A stretch of DNA of 64,000 nt from Metaphire vulgaris (GCA_018105865.1 CM030852.1:10365950-10429949); one strand, 5' to 3'; positions 11,690 through 24,379 are shown, counted from the stretch's first letter. Translations and numbers: made by a program. Notes: generated from the sequence alone by a model not told the origin.

Positions 11690-12170
11690 AACGATATCCA
11701 TATTGTTGATGATCGAAACTTACATATAATATCGCTAAGAGTGAAAATGCTGACAATTCGCTTCAAACAATCAAAATTCTTTGTCTAACATGTAAAATGG
11801 CGCTGATAGATATAATTCATTATGAAATAGGATCAGGACAAATTATATAACACTAATTTCTCGAGACAACGTCATCTCATATCATTCGTGTTCCCATCCG
11901 CACTGCCCACCGTTGTTATCGGACTGCCAAAATCATGGAACAGTCCAGTTGGTTGAGCGAGAATTACCTGGGCTAGGTCAATTCAATCCGATCTCACCCC
12001 CACTCAACTTTGGTTAAAGGGCCGTTCGTAAAGTACGTCACGCTCGAGAAAGAGAGGTCCAAGAAAGTGTAACAGTTTGTGACAGAGAAGGAGTGAGGGC
12101 CATCATGAACTCATTTTCAAATTAACTAAAACTTTTATTAAACCTAATAGGAAGCATAGTCATCCGAGGC
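11690..12170. repeat. Duplicated non-coding block (with 19905-20350)
   Basis: TTGTTGATGATCGAAACTTAC and following sequence match 19920 onward at roughly 90 percent. Both copies continue through a left end GGGCCGTTCGTAAAGTACG (12018) or GGGGCCGTTCATACAGTACG (20232). A short frame, ISLRVKMLTIR..., is open in both copies but has no start shared by them and no family I recognise. Confidence 0.8.
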
Positions 12171-12904
12171 GGCGCCCGATCCTATCGGTCCCGTCGGCCC
12201 TGCAGGCCGGGGTACATTTAAAAATACTTCGGCCAGCCATAGGCCGTGCGGGGTAGTTTTAGGAAGTAAAAACTTTAAATTGTTTGATCAAATGTTTAAT
12301 TTGTAAGATTTTAGATAGGCCTATAAGTTATTATGACAGTGGCCTGGCCTATATGTTATTATGACAGTGGCCTGGCCTACTGCCTCCTTAATATATTGTT
12401 CTGAAATCAGTGTCGTAGCCAAAAGGGGATAGGGGTGGTGGTAAACCCCCTAGGCAGCCCGATCAAATTTTGTGTATTGAGTATTAGGCCTATTATTCTG
12501 TGGGTGGAGGGGCGCTAAAATTGAGTAGGCCTATGAGGTAGCAAAAAAACTAGGATATGTCCGCGTCGTATAACTCATATATAATTAAACGAGGTTTTTG
12601 CTTTTAAGGATTTTTCGGATTTCCGAAGTTGAGGAAAATGGTCATTTAAAAGCCCAATTTGGAAATCCCTGGCTACGCTACTGTCTGAAATAAAAGTGTT
12701 GCAAATGTTGCAAAATTCAAATGTTGACAATAGGGCTACTTCACCATGTGAATAAATACTGTGCAGACATGAGATCCGGAGATCGAGGCCTACCTTCACA
12801 ATTTTGTATTAAAAGGCATTTTAAAAACATTTCTTTGTTTTATAAATAACACTTACAAATGCATGCTGGCTGGTTCAGTTAGTTAAGCATTTCGACCCTC
12901 AACG

Positions 12905-13126
12905 CAATGGCGTTAATAGGGAGTGCGAGGGTGCGGATTGCACCGGGTGACACCCAGTAGAAGGGTGACACCCGACCAAGAAATCTTTTTTTACTAAGAA
13001 ATACCTTTTTCTTTGCTTGTCAGCACAGGGAGATCACCTTTTTTCGTTTGTCACCACATTTTTCCGCGGCGGGGTGACACCAAGATTTTTCCTCACCGGA
13101 TGACACTAAGCCTAGGAACGCCACTG
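12905..13126. mobile_element. 222-bp hAT-type MITE with exact 8-bp target duplication
   Basis: Ends CAATGGCGTT and AACGCCACTG, flanked by CCTCAACG at 12897-12904 and 13127-13134. The interior has GGGTGACACCC repeats; similar text (GGTGTCACCC) occurs at 49310-49370, probably another partial copy. An 8-bp duplication with CA.TGGCG ends is typical of hAT elements. Confidence 0.88.
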
Positions 13127-13199
13127 CCTCAACGGCCCGCTGCCGCTATCTAGAAGACCGGCCGCGGTACTTTTTATTGTCTTCCGCCGCCTATATGGG

Positions 13200-13420
13200 C
13201 ATAGCAAAAGATCTGAGAGGTTTTTTTGCCTCACAGACACCCTATTGCCCGAGGTAAATAAAACTGTTGGTCTAAATTATATTTGTTATCATTGCTGGTA
13301 GTTGAATATCTTTTACGCTTCTGTTAAATTGTGCGATAAACTTGAATTTATTAAGTAGATAACTTTCGTGAAGCAATTTATGAATAACGCTTTAAGATAG
13401 GATCCGAAATTTGTCGCGTA
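13200..13420. repeat. Duplicated non-coding block (with 20366-20590)
   Basis: AAAAGATCTGAGAG, CACCCTATTGCCCGAGG and TTGGTCTAAATTATAT recur at 20371-20450. In copy 2 this block is almost contiguous with the 19905-20350 block. Here about 1 kb separates the two, so copy 1 gained an insertion (12170-13200) or copy 2 lost sequence. Confidence 0.75.
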
Positions 13421-13429
13421 CTTTAAGGG

Positions 13430-14016
13430 GTGCTTTCGCTCCGTGAACTGGTGCGCCATCTTGTTGAAATACGAAGTCGTTTACTCGTTTCCCAGAAAAT
13501 TTTGACAATCCTCCACCAGTTTCGGCAATAGCTCATTCATGTAATAGTTTGCACTGACCTTTGTTTTCTCGTCAACAAAATGCAACCTTCCCTTTCCCTG
13601 GAAACAAACACCCGCTGACACCATGACATGCGGAGCAAACTTAACTCGCTGAACAAGCAGACGACTGCATGCAACCTGTGACTTCTTCCCTCTCGACCAC
13701 ACACATTGATAAAAACTCTTGGCCGCCAAACAGTCCAGACCTCAATCCCTCGACTATCATGAGGAGCCATGCTGGAACAGTTAACATGCTTTTGTCTCTT
13801 GATTCGTAAAATTCTAAGTTTGACTTTTATATCTCACAATTTTTAGCTGTTTAGTTGATACTTTTGTATTATTGTGTTAATTTTTGATTATTTATAGTAT
13901 AAATTAATTAAGTATCTTGAGTCATGTATTTTTGGTTATGATGTTGGTCGTGTGTAATTAACTTTTAAGAAATCATAGATTTCTGCTGGGGGTTTTCTCT
14001 GAGGCACCCTGTACAT
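13430..14016. mobile_element. Mariner relic with an internal inversion
   Basis: The minus strand (13437-13729) encodes HVMVSAGVCFQGKGRLHFVD, then NELLPKLVEDC and, after a stop and frame change, QQDGAPVH at 13448-13475. These are successive mariner transposase segments. Directly beside them the plus strand at 13720-13749 encodes WPPNSPDLNP, the next motif of the same protein but on the opposite strand. The right end, CTCTGAGGCACCCTGTA at 14000-14016, matches the terminal repeat of the composite at 43258-48477. Confidence 0.75.
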
Positions 14017-14836
14017 GTTCTTTGCCAGTAGTAGCCAGACCAAAGCAAGACTAATGGTACCATTGACTTTAAACTAGATTTAATTTCTAACGCTATTTCC
14101 CTTCGGTCTCATCTTTGCAGGCCGGATAGCACTGTAGCTATTAGATGATAAAAATCTTCCTGGAACTAATGTAATGGATCTGATTGCTTTGTGCAAGTTC
14201 TAAACATTAAAATAATTGAGTTTTTTCTCTTTTCTGTTAATGCTGTATCAAATGTAAAAATCTAAACCTTGGAGAAAAAAAGATATGTACAATAATAAAA
14301 TTAAAAATAAATATTGGATACTTAATGATAATTAACAATAATGTGGATAAAAGAATACAAAACTCCACCAAATAAATGTCAAAATTTTTAAAAAATAAAA
14401 TCAAATTCCATTTTGAAAAGTCACAGCTAATAACCAAAATCTAATTGAATTTGAAATCATAAAATTTACTGTATCTTCTCAAAATAAAAAAAAATTCAAA
14501 CCAAAAACAACGTTCAAATGTACAGCCATTCTGTCCTGAAATCTATATCAATATAAATCAAATGTTCTTTGAAAAATCAATCTTACATACGAACACATTA
14601 AAAGCACTACTGTATTAGAGACATGTAGAGTTAAGTTCATGCAAAGACGATCTTAATCATCATTCATAACTAATACAGTTATCATCCATATCAGCAAATA
14701 TAAAAAGATATTTCATTTTCCTTAGTATTCTACCATGAGAACGTTTAACAGTATCCATGATATCAAAATCATATCTTAAGCCTCCTTTGAAACTCATGGT
14801 AATGTAATATCAACCGACTCCTTTCTCTGAAATAGG

Positions 14837-16495
14837 CTATTGTGTATTGCCAAACCATCTGAGACTCTTCATTCTTAATACATCCGTTACAGTCTCTATT
14901 TCAGACCGTTTGCTCTGATCATCAATGTAATATGCCTCTGCCAATTGTTTGTTTGAAAGAATTCCATGACAATGACGATGAAAAATGAAATCATCTGAAA
15001 ACTCACTCTCATCCATGTGACGAGAACAGTGCGTGAGAAAATGGGTTTCATCTGCAAACATTTCATCACAAAATACACATCCAAATGGCTTAACAGAAAA
15101 AGGAATTTTCTCAGATTGTTTTTTTCTCAAAAGCCTTTCTCCACTATGAATTCTTTCATGAACTTTGAGATCGCCAAGTCGCTTGTATGATTTTCCGCAT
15201 ATTTTACAAACACATGGCTTTTCTCCAGTATGTACTACGCCGTGAGCTTTAAGACCGCTTGCTTGACTGAATGCCTTCGGACATTGTTTACAAATATACG
15301 GTATTACTCCAGAATGAAATTTTTCATGAACTTTAAGACTGCGTAACGCACTGAATAATTTTGAGCATGTGAGGCAGGCATACTGCTTTTCACCTGTATG
15401 GATAAGGTCATGTTTCTTAAGATAGCCTAATGCACTGAATGCCTTCTCGCATACTTTACAAACATATGGCTTCTCTCCACTATGAGTCCTAGTATGCACT
15501 TGCAGATAATTTCTTGTTTTGAATGTCTTTTTACATACTTCACAAAGATACGGCTTTTCTCCTGTGTGAATTCTCTCATGAGTCTTAAGCTTCCCAGATC
15601 CAGTGAATGATTTTGTGCATATTTTACAAAAGTACGGCTTTTCTCCGGTATGAATTCTCTCATGAACTTGAAGAGCTCTTAATCCACTGAATGCCTTCCT
15701 GCATATTTCACAAATATACGGCTTTTCCCCAGTATGAACTCTTTCATGAATTCTACGGCCATGAAAGGTATAGAATGTTTTTTGGCACGTTTTGCAAACA
15801 TACGGCCTTTCTCCACTATGATAACGTTCATGAAGTTTAAGACTTTCTATATGTCTGAATAATTTCATACAAATTTTACAAATATACCGTTTTTCTCCTG
15901 TATGAATTCGTTCATGAAGTTTAAGACTTCCCAAACGACTGAATGATTTCGTACAAGTTATACAAATGTACGGCTTCTCTGCTGAATGAATTCGGCAATG
16001 AACTTTAAGCTTGCTTTTCTCACGAAATGCCATCCGGCATATTTGACAAACATATGGCTTTACTCCAATATGAATCCTCTTATGAGCTTTAAGATTGCCC
16101 AAGTTACTGCATGCCTTCCCGCATGTATCACAAATATATGGCTTTTCTCCTGTGTGTATTCTCTCATGAATTTTAACTTGGCCTAATGAACTGAATGCTT
16201 TAGAGCATATCTTACAACTATATGGCTTTTCTCCTGTATGAATTCTCTCATGAAGTTTAAGATTTTGCAACTGCTTGAATGCCTTCCTGCATATATAACA
16301 AATATATGGCTTTTCTCCTGTGTGTATTCTCTCATGACTCTTCAGATTGCTCAATATACAAAATGCCTTATTGCATATTTGGCAAACATAAGGTTTTTCT
16401 CCAGTATGAATCCTTTCATGATCTTTAAGTGCACTGATGCAAGTGAATGCCTTTCCACATGTATTACAATTATGTAACCTAACTGTGCTCTGCAT
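14837..16495 (-). CDS. C2H2 zinc-finger protein, 17 fingers (copy 2)
   Basis: A 552-residue paralogue of the product of 4208-5860, with the same finger count, linkers and C-terminal tail (DDFIFHRHC...TDVLRMKSLRWFGNTQ). All finger cysteines and histidines that I checked are present, including those of finger 12 (YLCEVCKKTF...HTRTH), which copy 1 has damaged. Predicted DNA-contact helices differ in finger 3 (KQLQNLKLH against SQLGNLKLH), finger 5 (SNLGNLKAH against RHSGTLKGH) and finger 13, so the two may bind different sites. In-frame TAG and TAA lie directly upstream of the ATG, and a splice acceptor falls at about 16549/16550. No KRAB, BTB or SCAN domain is visible in this exon. Confidence 0.94.
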   Translation of the reverse strand: MQSTVRLHNCNTCGKAFTCISALKDHERIHTGEKPYVCQICNKAFCILSNLKSHERIHTGEKPYICYICRKAFKQLQNLKLHERIHTGEKPYSCKICSKAFSSLGQVKIHERIHTGEKPYICDTCGKACSNLGNLKAHKRIHIGVKPYVCQICRMAFREKSKLKVHCRIHSAEKPYICITCTKSFSRLGSLKLHERIHTGEKRYICKICMKLFRHIESLKLHERYHSGERPYVCKTCQKTFYTFHGRRIHERVHTGEKPYICEICRKAFSGLRALQVHERIHTGEKPYFCKICTKSFTGSGKLKTHERIHTGEKPYLCEVCKKTFKTRNYLQVHTRTHSGEKPYVCKVCEKAFSALGYLKKHDLIHTGEKQYACLTCSKLFSALRSLKVHEKFHSGVIPYICKQCPKAFSQASGLKAHGVVHTGEKPCVCKICGKSYKRLGDLKVHERIHSGERLLRKKQSEKIPFSVKPFGCVFCDEMFADETHFLTHCSRHMDESEFSDDFIFHRHCHGILSNKQLAEAYYIDDQSKRSEIETVTDVLRMKSLRWFGNTQ

Positions 16496-17652
16496 GTTTT
16501 ACTATAGAATGGGAAATCTTCAACCACTTGCACAGATAAAGTCAATTTCCTGAAAACAAAGCAACATAAATTGTCTGAGCAAAACCAAATGATACAAAAA
16601 AATAAAATCCAGTACATGGCATTAAATACAAAATCAAGCCAAAAATTGGCGAAAAGGAAATTAAAAGAAAAAGTCAATTACAATCTGGTTAAACGATGAA
16701 GGCCCTTCAAAATAACATGGAGATTTCAATTGCCAATACTTGATCTAACAAATTCAAGCACATCGTTGTCATTCAAAAGAAACCTTCATAACTGCCTTCA
16801 TATTCAATCAAACTTTCCAGCATGTCATGTGTCATTTCATCCAATAAGATCACTATTACTGAGACTGCTGACAAAGAATGCTGCACATTTAAAACAGTGT
16901 CGAATGTACATATAAGTTACACAACTTACAGCTTAGGGCTTCACAATCAGACGGGGCCTCAATCTGCCAGGGCCTCGAAATAATCCTATCAAGAATATTT
17001 ATCATTATGTTATTTTTTCCATTTATTTTTTAATCTTTCTATTTTTTTGTACCTGGTTTTGCAGGTGAACTTCTATAATTCCAGTGAATAGAAGCCGGTC
17101 TGCTTTATGTCATTTTGGACAATAGGGTCCATTTATGTTTATGAACTTCTAAAGACTAAATCTAAGTACATCGATATCATATGCAATGTTTTTTCTTTTG
17201 GAAAATCCATAAACTGTTTCATGTTCTGACTTAGAGCCTTTTATGTGATTATATGATAGAAATATTGTTGTGATTTTGTAAATGCATTGCTTGTTGTTTC
17301 TTTAAAAATGTCCATGTAATTATTTAAAATGCATATATAGTTTACATTAATTGTTAAAATTTTAAATATTTCTGTGACCAGCTGATGTAATTTATAACGG
17401 AAATGGACCTCAAGACTATGTATAGCTTAGGGCCTCATCAAGTCTAAGTCCGGCATGATTTTAACTGCTCTAATTTGTGCTGTTGTAAGATATGTTTAGT
17501 ATTGTTTGTAAATATAGATATTTAGCAGTTACTGCTGACATTATGGGAGTTCGCAACGTCAACACAAGATTACACACCACGTTAACATGATTCAGTTGGT
17601 TCAAGTAGAGAATTTTCAAATGTTGAATTGCAAAAGTCAGGGGTATTATAAG

Positions 17653-17657
<5 letters not shown>

Positions 17658-17751
<94 letters not shown>

Positions 17752-17752
17752 A
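17658..17752. repeat. (AG)n tract with AGAC extension
   Basis: Short counterpart of the polypurine tract at 7513-7829, about 55 bp of AG followed by AGAC repeats. The length difference reflects expansion or contraction since duplication. Confidence 0.95.
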
Positions 17753-17965
17753 AAATACATAAAAAGAGGAATTAAAGTACAGTAATGACTAGCTTGCAGC
17801 TGATCTGATATGGTATACTTGCTCAGTGATCAATTGCTAATCCTAAATTTACTGAAACAATAATAAAATACTCCATTAGGATCAAATGAAGGCTGAAAGA
17901 TCATACCATATATATTCGCATATAACTCTAAATATATTTGCCTCAGGATGATTCACTTTAAAACA

Positions 17966-19900
17966 GGAAAATTTTAGTAGGTTGAGGGATGAGCCTTGTC
18001 TTGAGAAGTGAGGCATTGCAAATCATGGTTTTATAGACTAAAAGGTAGATTTTGCAATTAATTTGCTATTTGAGAGGAAGCCAAAAGACTATCTACATGT
18101 TCAAATCTTGGAGTTTTCAATAAAGACCCAGAAAAAATTTCTGCATATTTCATTTTATAATGAAAGAAAGCAGGAATTTACAATATTCTAGGTGGCTAGA
18201 TAACAATGCATTGGCGAACTGAATAAGAATAAGCCTTAGGTTACAGATGTCTGATGCAATAAATTTTGTGAATATGATAATGATAAACTTTACAGACAAC
18301 TTAAATGCCTACTGAAAAAAGAAAAGTATCAAATATCACGCCAAGTTTGCAAGTATAATTCCTTCTAGAATCTAGACACAACAGTAGAATCCCCAATACC
18401 ACTGATTTCAGAGGTTCAAATTTATTCACTTGGGCTGGTACACCCAATGATAGGAAATCAGTTTCTGATGAGCCTCATTTGATCCATTTTAACTATCCAT
18501 GATTGAACATTAGAGAAATCAGTGGATAAAATATCAACGTGACCCGTCAAATGCGCGGCCGACATTTGCGCGCCCACATTTGCACGCCGACATTTGCGTG
18601 ATGTTCATTGATATAATACGTGCTTTTGGCAGTCGTGCATTTGTCGATTTTACGTTAGCGCATTTGTCGTTGTTCAAATGTCAGGGTACCAATATCGAGT
18701 GTGAGACTCAATCAATGAGTCTGAAGAGGAATGATCAATAAGAGATGAGAATTTGGGTATCTTCAACATAAAGATGGTAGGCCATATGATGCTCATCCAG
18801 AAGTGAACCCAAAAGGTCATGCAAAGAATAAATTATAGAGGTCTAAAAACAGAGCCTTGAAGGATGCCACAGGATAGATCAATGGGATTGGAGACACTCT
18901 CATTTATGATCACTGATCTAGTGTAGGGTTGCAAATGGAATGCAAACCAGTGTATGAGAATCAAAACTAGTGTTTAAGATGACGAAAAAGAAAGATGTAT
19001 CAAAGGCGGCAGAGAGCTCAAATGAGAAAGCATTCACAGACTGAACAATGTGCTCATGAACTATCAACCAATCAATTTCAATGGAATCATTTTAGTAGGC
19101 AGACTATAAGGTGAGGTATTGTGAACTACTCTGAGAGCCATAAAAAACAAACCTTTTTGATTTTGGCAACTACTTTGATAAAATTGAACCAAGCTTGATA
19201 AAGCCTGGCAACAGATGCATTAGATACAATTCCAGCAGTGACTGCATGAAATATGTGCATAACATTCGGCAAGAAGACATATGTCTACAGTCAATACTGT
19301 AGAATGGTGCTAGGACAAAATGTCATGGACAAAATGTAATGGGGACAAAATTGCAATGGACAAAATGTCACCCTAACTCTAACCAGTGTTTAATCTAGAC
19401 TTCTGGACTCCGGGGGGAAACTGACAAAGCCGGGGAATTTTGCCAGGGGGCTGCTGTTAGTCCATGTAGTATGCCGTGGGAAAGGGAAAACATAGTGATT
19501 GATGATTGATATGACTATCCCCAAGTTCAAGATGCCTGCAAAAAACTCAGCAGTGTTCTGATTAATCCTATTAACTTTAGGATGCATCCTTTCAGATATC
19601 CGCCACTCAACTTTACCATTGAACCTCTTTGGCATCTATTTGAGCTATATCTTTCGTGGACTGATTTGGAGTACCATCGATTGATACCTTCAGCCTATTG
19701 TAATGTTAGATATAGAAGTGCATAATTATTATTTATTATTATATATCTGAGGGAAAATGTTGAACAGAAAGTGGCTCCTGGCTCCATTTAGACCAAACCT
19801 AACAGAATTGCATAATCCTCGGATAATATACAACGCAGTCATTAACATCTTATTCACAACAGTATCTGTCTATAAAGAGTTCGATTCATATGTCCTTCGA
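17966..19900. other. Intergenic stretch without a supported gene
   Basis: No conserved reading frame, transposon ends or structured repeats were identified. A minor feature is a local repeat of GACAAAATGT at 19314-19372. The 81-codon minus ORF at 19390-19635 and the 82-codon plus ORF at 19757-20005 have no recognisable domain. Confidence 0.6.
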
Positions 19901-19904
19901 ATTA

Positions 19905-20590
19905 GAAACGATATCCAGATTGTTGATGATCGAAACTTACATATAATATCGCTAAGAGTGAAAATGCTGACAATTCGCTTGAAACACTCGAAATTCTTTG
20001 TCTAACACGCAACATGGCGCTGATAGATATAATTCATTATAACGTAGAATCAGGACAAATTATACAGCACTACTTTTCTCGAGACAGCGTCGTTTCATAT
20101 CATTCGTGTACCAATCCGCACTGCCCAAAGTTTTTATCGGGCTGCAAAATCATGGAATAGTCCAGTTGGTTGTGCGAGAATTACCTGGGCCGGGACAAAT
20201 CAATCCGATCTCACCCACTCAACTTTGGTAAGGGGCCGTTCATACAGTACGTCAAGCTCGAGGAGAGGTCCGAAAAATTGTAACAGTTTGTGACAGAGAA
20301 GGAGTAAGGGCCATCGTGAGCTCATTCTCAGTATAAATAAAACCTTTAATAAACCTAATAGGAGGCACAGTAAAAGATCTGAGAGATTTTTCGCTCACAA
20401 ACACCCTATTGCCCGAGGCAGTCTACATAAAATTGTTGGTCTAAATTATATGCATTATCATTGCCTGATGTTGAATATCTTTTTCGCTGCTGTCAAATTG
20501 TAGTAGTAGAAACTCGGATCTATTAAGTAGAAAACTTTCGCTCAGTTGTTAAGCCTAATTTTATGGTCAACGCTTTAAGTAAGGATCCGA
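19905..20590. repeat. Duplicated non-coding block, copy 2
   Basis: Matches 11690-12170 and 13200-13420 as described there. It ends near TAAGGATCCGAGAT, beyond which 20597 onward is a separate CAGTGGCGGGGCCACG sequence that looks like a hAT-type end. Confidence 0.78.
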
Positions 20591-21901
20591 GATTATCAGT
20601 GGCGGGGCCACGGGGTTAGGGGTGTTGAACCCCCACTTGCCATCGGGCCACCCGTGAGATTCGTGCAAAATTACAGAGAAATTTTTGGTGAGGCGGAGGG
20701 GGTAGGGGATGATTGAGGATCGGTTCTATTAGTCTAAGTATCAAGCGTTCTCAACTGTATATATCTACAGGATGGCGTTGTGGGCTTAACGGGTGGCCTG
20801 AAGGCAATTTAGTTGCCTGCTGTCTACTTTTTGTCGCCTTTGCCACTTGTGAGTTGTGACACTGAATAGATTTACAGCGATTTAAAACAAGATTTCAAGA
20901 TTTGATTGAGCAGTAGCATCTGCCACGTGACTCTTACTCTTAGTAGCATTGACACTAGTATGAGCCAAAGACAAGTAATTTTTGACTTAACACGCACAAA
21001 TTGAAGCAGAATAATTTGAAATTGACTTGAGCATAAGAAATTACAGACAGGAACCTATTGATGCCAGACCTGTGATTTTGTGTCCAAAATGCTCTAAAAC
21101 ACACGTACGAGCATCTACGATTTCAAAAAATTTTCAGGGGGAGAAACCCCCGGACCCCGTTCCAAGGGAGGCCGCGCTAGACGTGGCCGGGAAGGGAAGT
21201 GTCTAACGCGAGGGAATGGGAGAAAGCAGGGGTATTTCTAACACTATCAATTTGGGGGTTATTTCAGAGTTATTCCTAACCTAACCCTAAGGTTAACCCT
21301 AACCCCTCCCCACTCTCAAACGTCTGGCGCCGCCCCTGGAGGTTATATACAGTGGCGCACTTTAAGGAATGAGATTTTTTGAGTTTGTGACATAGTATGG
21401 GTCAAAATATTTCCGAAATTTCTGAAATTTTACCCTTGGACCAAAATCCTGGATCCGCCACTGATGGAAACGAATATAAATGACACCTAAAATTCTAGAC
21501 ATCTCGGGCAAAAAATTGTTAATGAGCAATTAAAAGCGTCGCTTACTCTACTTTCTTTCATGTCATCTTATCCTATCGGACCTATCCTATTAAGACAGGG
21601 ACTGTTTTACGGAAAATTTATCACTGCACTAAACTCGGAAAATTTGTGGACATCCGCGCAAAAAAAACAAGCAAGGAAAGGTCGTTCGGAAAAGTTATCA
21701 CTGCACAAAGCACACAAAAATGCATTTTACCACTGCACATTTTCATTTTATCACTGCACATTTTGTGTATCACTGCACGTTAAAACAGGCCCTGTGTTGA
21801 GGTTTTACTTATACTGAAAGTGTGACGTCACTCTGTCTCAAAATTTTACACTTATATGCTGACCCCTCCCGCTCGAGCGTGACGCACTTTATGGACGGCC
21901 C
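20232..21901. mobile_element. Possible larger GGGGCCGTYC-ended element
   Basis: GGGGCCGTTCATACAGTACG at 20232 and, inverted, the GACGCACTTTATGGACGGCCC end at 21881-21901 are related inverted ends of the family seen at 3620, 5972, 35533 and 52877, and both abut a GCTCGAG site. If they pair, the element is 1.67 kb and has itself been invaded near 20597-21463. No clean target duplication was seen, so the ends may belong to different copies. Confidence 0.4.
21350..21463. mobile_element. Short CAGTGGCG-ended MITE
   Basis: CAGTGGCGCAC at the left and GGATCCGCCACTG at the right give short inverted ends typical of the hAT MITEs here. Flanks do not form a clear 8-bp duplication, so the assignment rests on the ends alone. 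Confidence 0.4.
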
Positions 21902-22386
21902 AGTTACTGTAGAACCAAATGAAGCAGCATAGCATTGTTATGAATTAAAACTTGTACAACCGAGCGATTCATATACAATAATATAATATGAGAAAAGTAA
22001 TGAACATCGAACGAGTAAAGTCTTGTATTTCAACGATCAAGTCGCATTTCAGAAGTTCATTACAGTTAAGGCAGTAAAATGATTATAGTATTTACTTCAA
22101 TTACACAATTTCAGAATTGTGTTAATTAGTCTAATGCATCGCCATAATACTAGAGAATAATTTCATTATCTTCTCTAACATTAAATGTTTCATTCTTCTT
22201 TTTTACAGAAGCATGAATTAATTTGAGTGAACACGTTCACAATACGTTAGGTTATTTCAGTCAATATGTCATTGTTGAATGCGACAGGATTTTCATGACT
22301 GGCTACCACAGGACCAGTTAATTTTAGATAGGCTATATTGAAATTAACCTGATAGAAACTACAGGGAAATTGCAATACAGTGACTT

Positions 22387-23166
22387 TCAATATACTGTAG
22401 TCCAATTTAGAGTGAACAGTTGAAACAACGATCGCAAAGACAGTTTAAATATGGAGATTGAAAGAGTCACATGAAGCCACTGGCTGTCAGAATACTGAAT
22501 ATTTACAAAATCGCTTAAACCTTCATACACACGCAAGCACACACACATACAGTATATATACAATATAAATAAATAAATAAATATATATAACACATTGCAG
22601 ATGTATGTGTGTGCGTCTACGAATTCGAATAACTTGGAGACGATCAAATTGCGGTGCCCAGAAACTGGCAAACCGTCATGGCCGAATACAATAGGTTGCG
22701 AAGCATGGTAATGGTATTTCAAGATCTCTTGCTTCTGAGCGACGTATATTTTGACTGCTGGTGACGCAATACAGCCTGATTTTGGCATAATTCCAAAAAA
22801 AGAAACCAAATCATATTGCCATCATCTTCCATATGTCGGATATAGAGTCGCCTAGTCGCCTAGCAGCAAGTTAATATCAAGGGACTCCAATCAAGAGTTA
22901 GACCGATGATCAGCTATTCAACAGTTCCATTGTCAAACAGCAGCTCATTATTGCTAGGATGAACCTTGCCTGAAAGAGTCGATACTTCATTGAAAATTAA
23001 AAATAATATCTCCACTTTCGCCTTGTATATAGCGCCTTGTAAATATATATTTTGTCTGCAAGTGACGTAACGCATTCCGAATATCGAAGTTCTCCATAAA
23101 CGGTCTCCGAAACGAAGTTGACATGACCTTCCACATGTCGGATAGAGAGTCGCCTTTCAGCAGCTA
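22387..23166 (-). pseudogene. Copy A: two truncated propeller-exon starts
   Basis: Two successive minus-strand fragments correspond to the beginning of the propeller exon of copies B and C. The first (about 22990-23166) reads ERRLSIRHVEGH, then CVTSLADKIYIYK, and ends. The second (about 22600-22860) resembles the same start with frame changes (RLYISDIW-like) and then KIYVAQKQEILKYHYHASQ. Nothing equivalent to the remaining five blades was found down to 21.9 kb. The gene therefore lost its C-terminal domain and gained a partial duplication of the blade-1 region. Confidence 0.75.
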
Positions 23167-23322
23167 GAAAAGCAACACATAGTAGAGACCAAGGTTAATC
23201 AACTTCACACTGCTACTTTCGCCAAGCAATAATCAATTTCATCATATAACAAAAATCATTATCGTCATCATCGGCATTACTGTTATCATCATAATAATCA
23301 TCTAAAGTCATACAGTATTTAC

Positions 23323-23695
23323 CAAAGTCATTGGATTGGCTACAGTTCATTTGAACAACGAATTGAGGCTCGAGTGTGGCGCTATGTTCTGGAATCAACG
23401 TCTTATACATTTGATGAATAATTTCTCGCAGATCGTCGTAACTTATGCTTTTCAGTTGATTCAAAGAGGATTCTGTTTTGCACCAAAACCACAATTCAAT
23501 GCCTTTATTCTGCTTCGCGTGAAGTATGAAGACATCATTCAATTTTGTTTCGCCGGTCGCATTCAATAAGTCGTCAAGTATTAGCGTTTTTTCGGTTTCC
23601 AATCGTTGAAATCGTTCGATAAATTCCGTCTCGAATTCTTTCGTCCCCGCTGCTTTTCCATTGTTGATGTGCACTTTCACCACTTCTATTGTAAA
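23323..23695 (-). CDS. Copy A: exon for the conserved 120-residue middle domain
   Basis: The exon begins after acceptor CAATAG and encodes EVVKVHINNGKAAGTKEFE, a charged helix FIERFQRLETEKTLI, then GIELWFWCKTESSLNQLK and IPEHSATLEPQF. Copies B and C share it at about 70-80 percent identity. The donor after ...NDFG is GTAAAT here, against GTAAGT in B and C, a change likely to weaken splicing. The alternation of a short strand (ELWFWCKTESSL) with helices resembles the N-terminal domain of TRADD, but this is a visual impression only. Confidence 0.7.
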
Positions 23696-24379
23696 AAGAA
23701 GATACACTCTTATGCTGCTAGAATTCGATTTCATGTTTATACTTGCCTTTCATAAATCACAATTCTTGATTAAATTGCAAATTATTTTGTATCTAGGCCT
23801 ATAAAGACTAGAAATCGTTCCATACATTTCCAAAATAACAAAAGGCAATTCGAAATGGACGTGAGCATAGACGGCGATAATGGGGATATCGGAGCTGGTA
23901 GAAAACTCCATTTTGAGCAAAGGGAGTGTCAAATAACTGCTGGACACCTCCACCATAAAATCTGCAATGTCAGCATCAACGAAGAGTTGCGTAAAGGTCG
24001 ACTGGTAGCTGAAATGCCTGCTAAGCAATGTACAGCCTAGTTTAGAAACTGTCTACGTCTGTCTACTTGAGAGGTGACCTAATTGACCGGTAGATGACTG
24101 CAAATGTTACCCAGTCCTTCTCGCACAATAATAGCCAGGTGTATATTTTGGGTAAAAACAACAAGCTGCAGCCTCAGCAGCTAACAGCTCGAGTCACAAT
24201 ATTTGCTTCCCTCGGCAGCCTAGGGCAGTGATTCCCAGCGTGGGGCTCAAAGAAGGACAAGGTTTCAATTTGAATTTTTAAGGGGGGCAATTTGAACATT
24301 TCTTAAACGTCAACGAAAGCTGTATGAAGGCCTACATGCAACGTCTCCTCTTCTTGGCGAATCTATCTACTTTATATCT

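Larger units (their letters stand above)
14420..17965. repeat. Segmental duplication, copy 2 (zinc-finger gene unit)
   Basis: Direct tandem partner of 3360-8030. It lacks both MITEs of copy 1 and keeps the uninterrupted target sites (14679-14681 and 16591-16600), so it is closer to the ancestral arrangement. Confidence 0.9.

Noticed and set aside
19757..20005. 82-codon ORF conserved in part at 11.7 kb
   Set aside because: The conserved part is a duplicated non-coding block; the start is not shared and no domain is visible.
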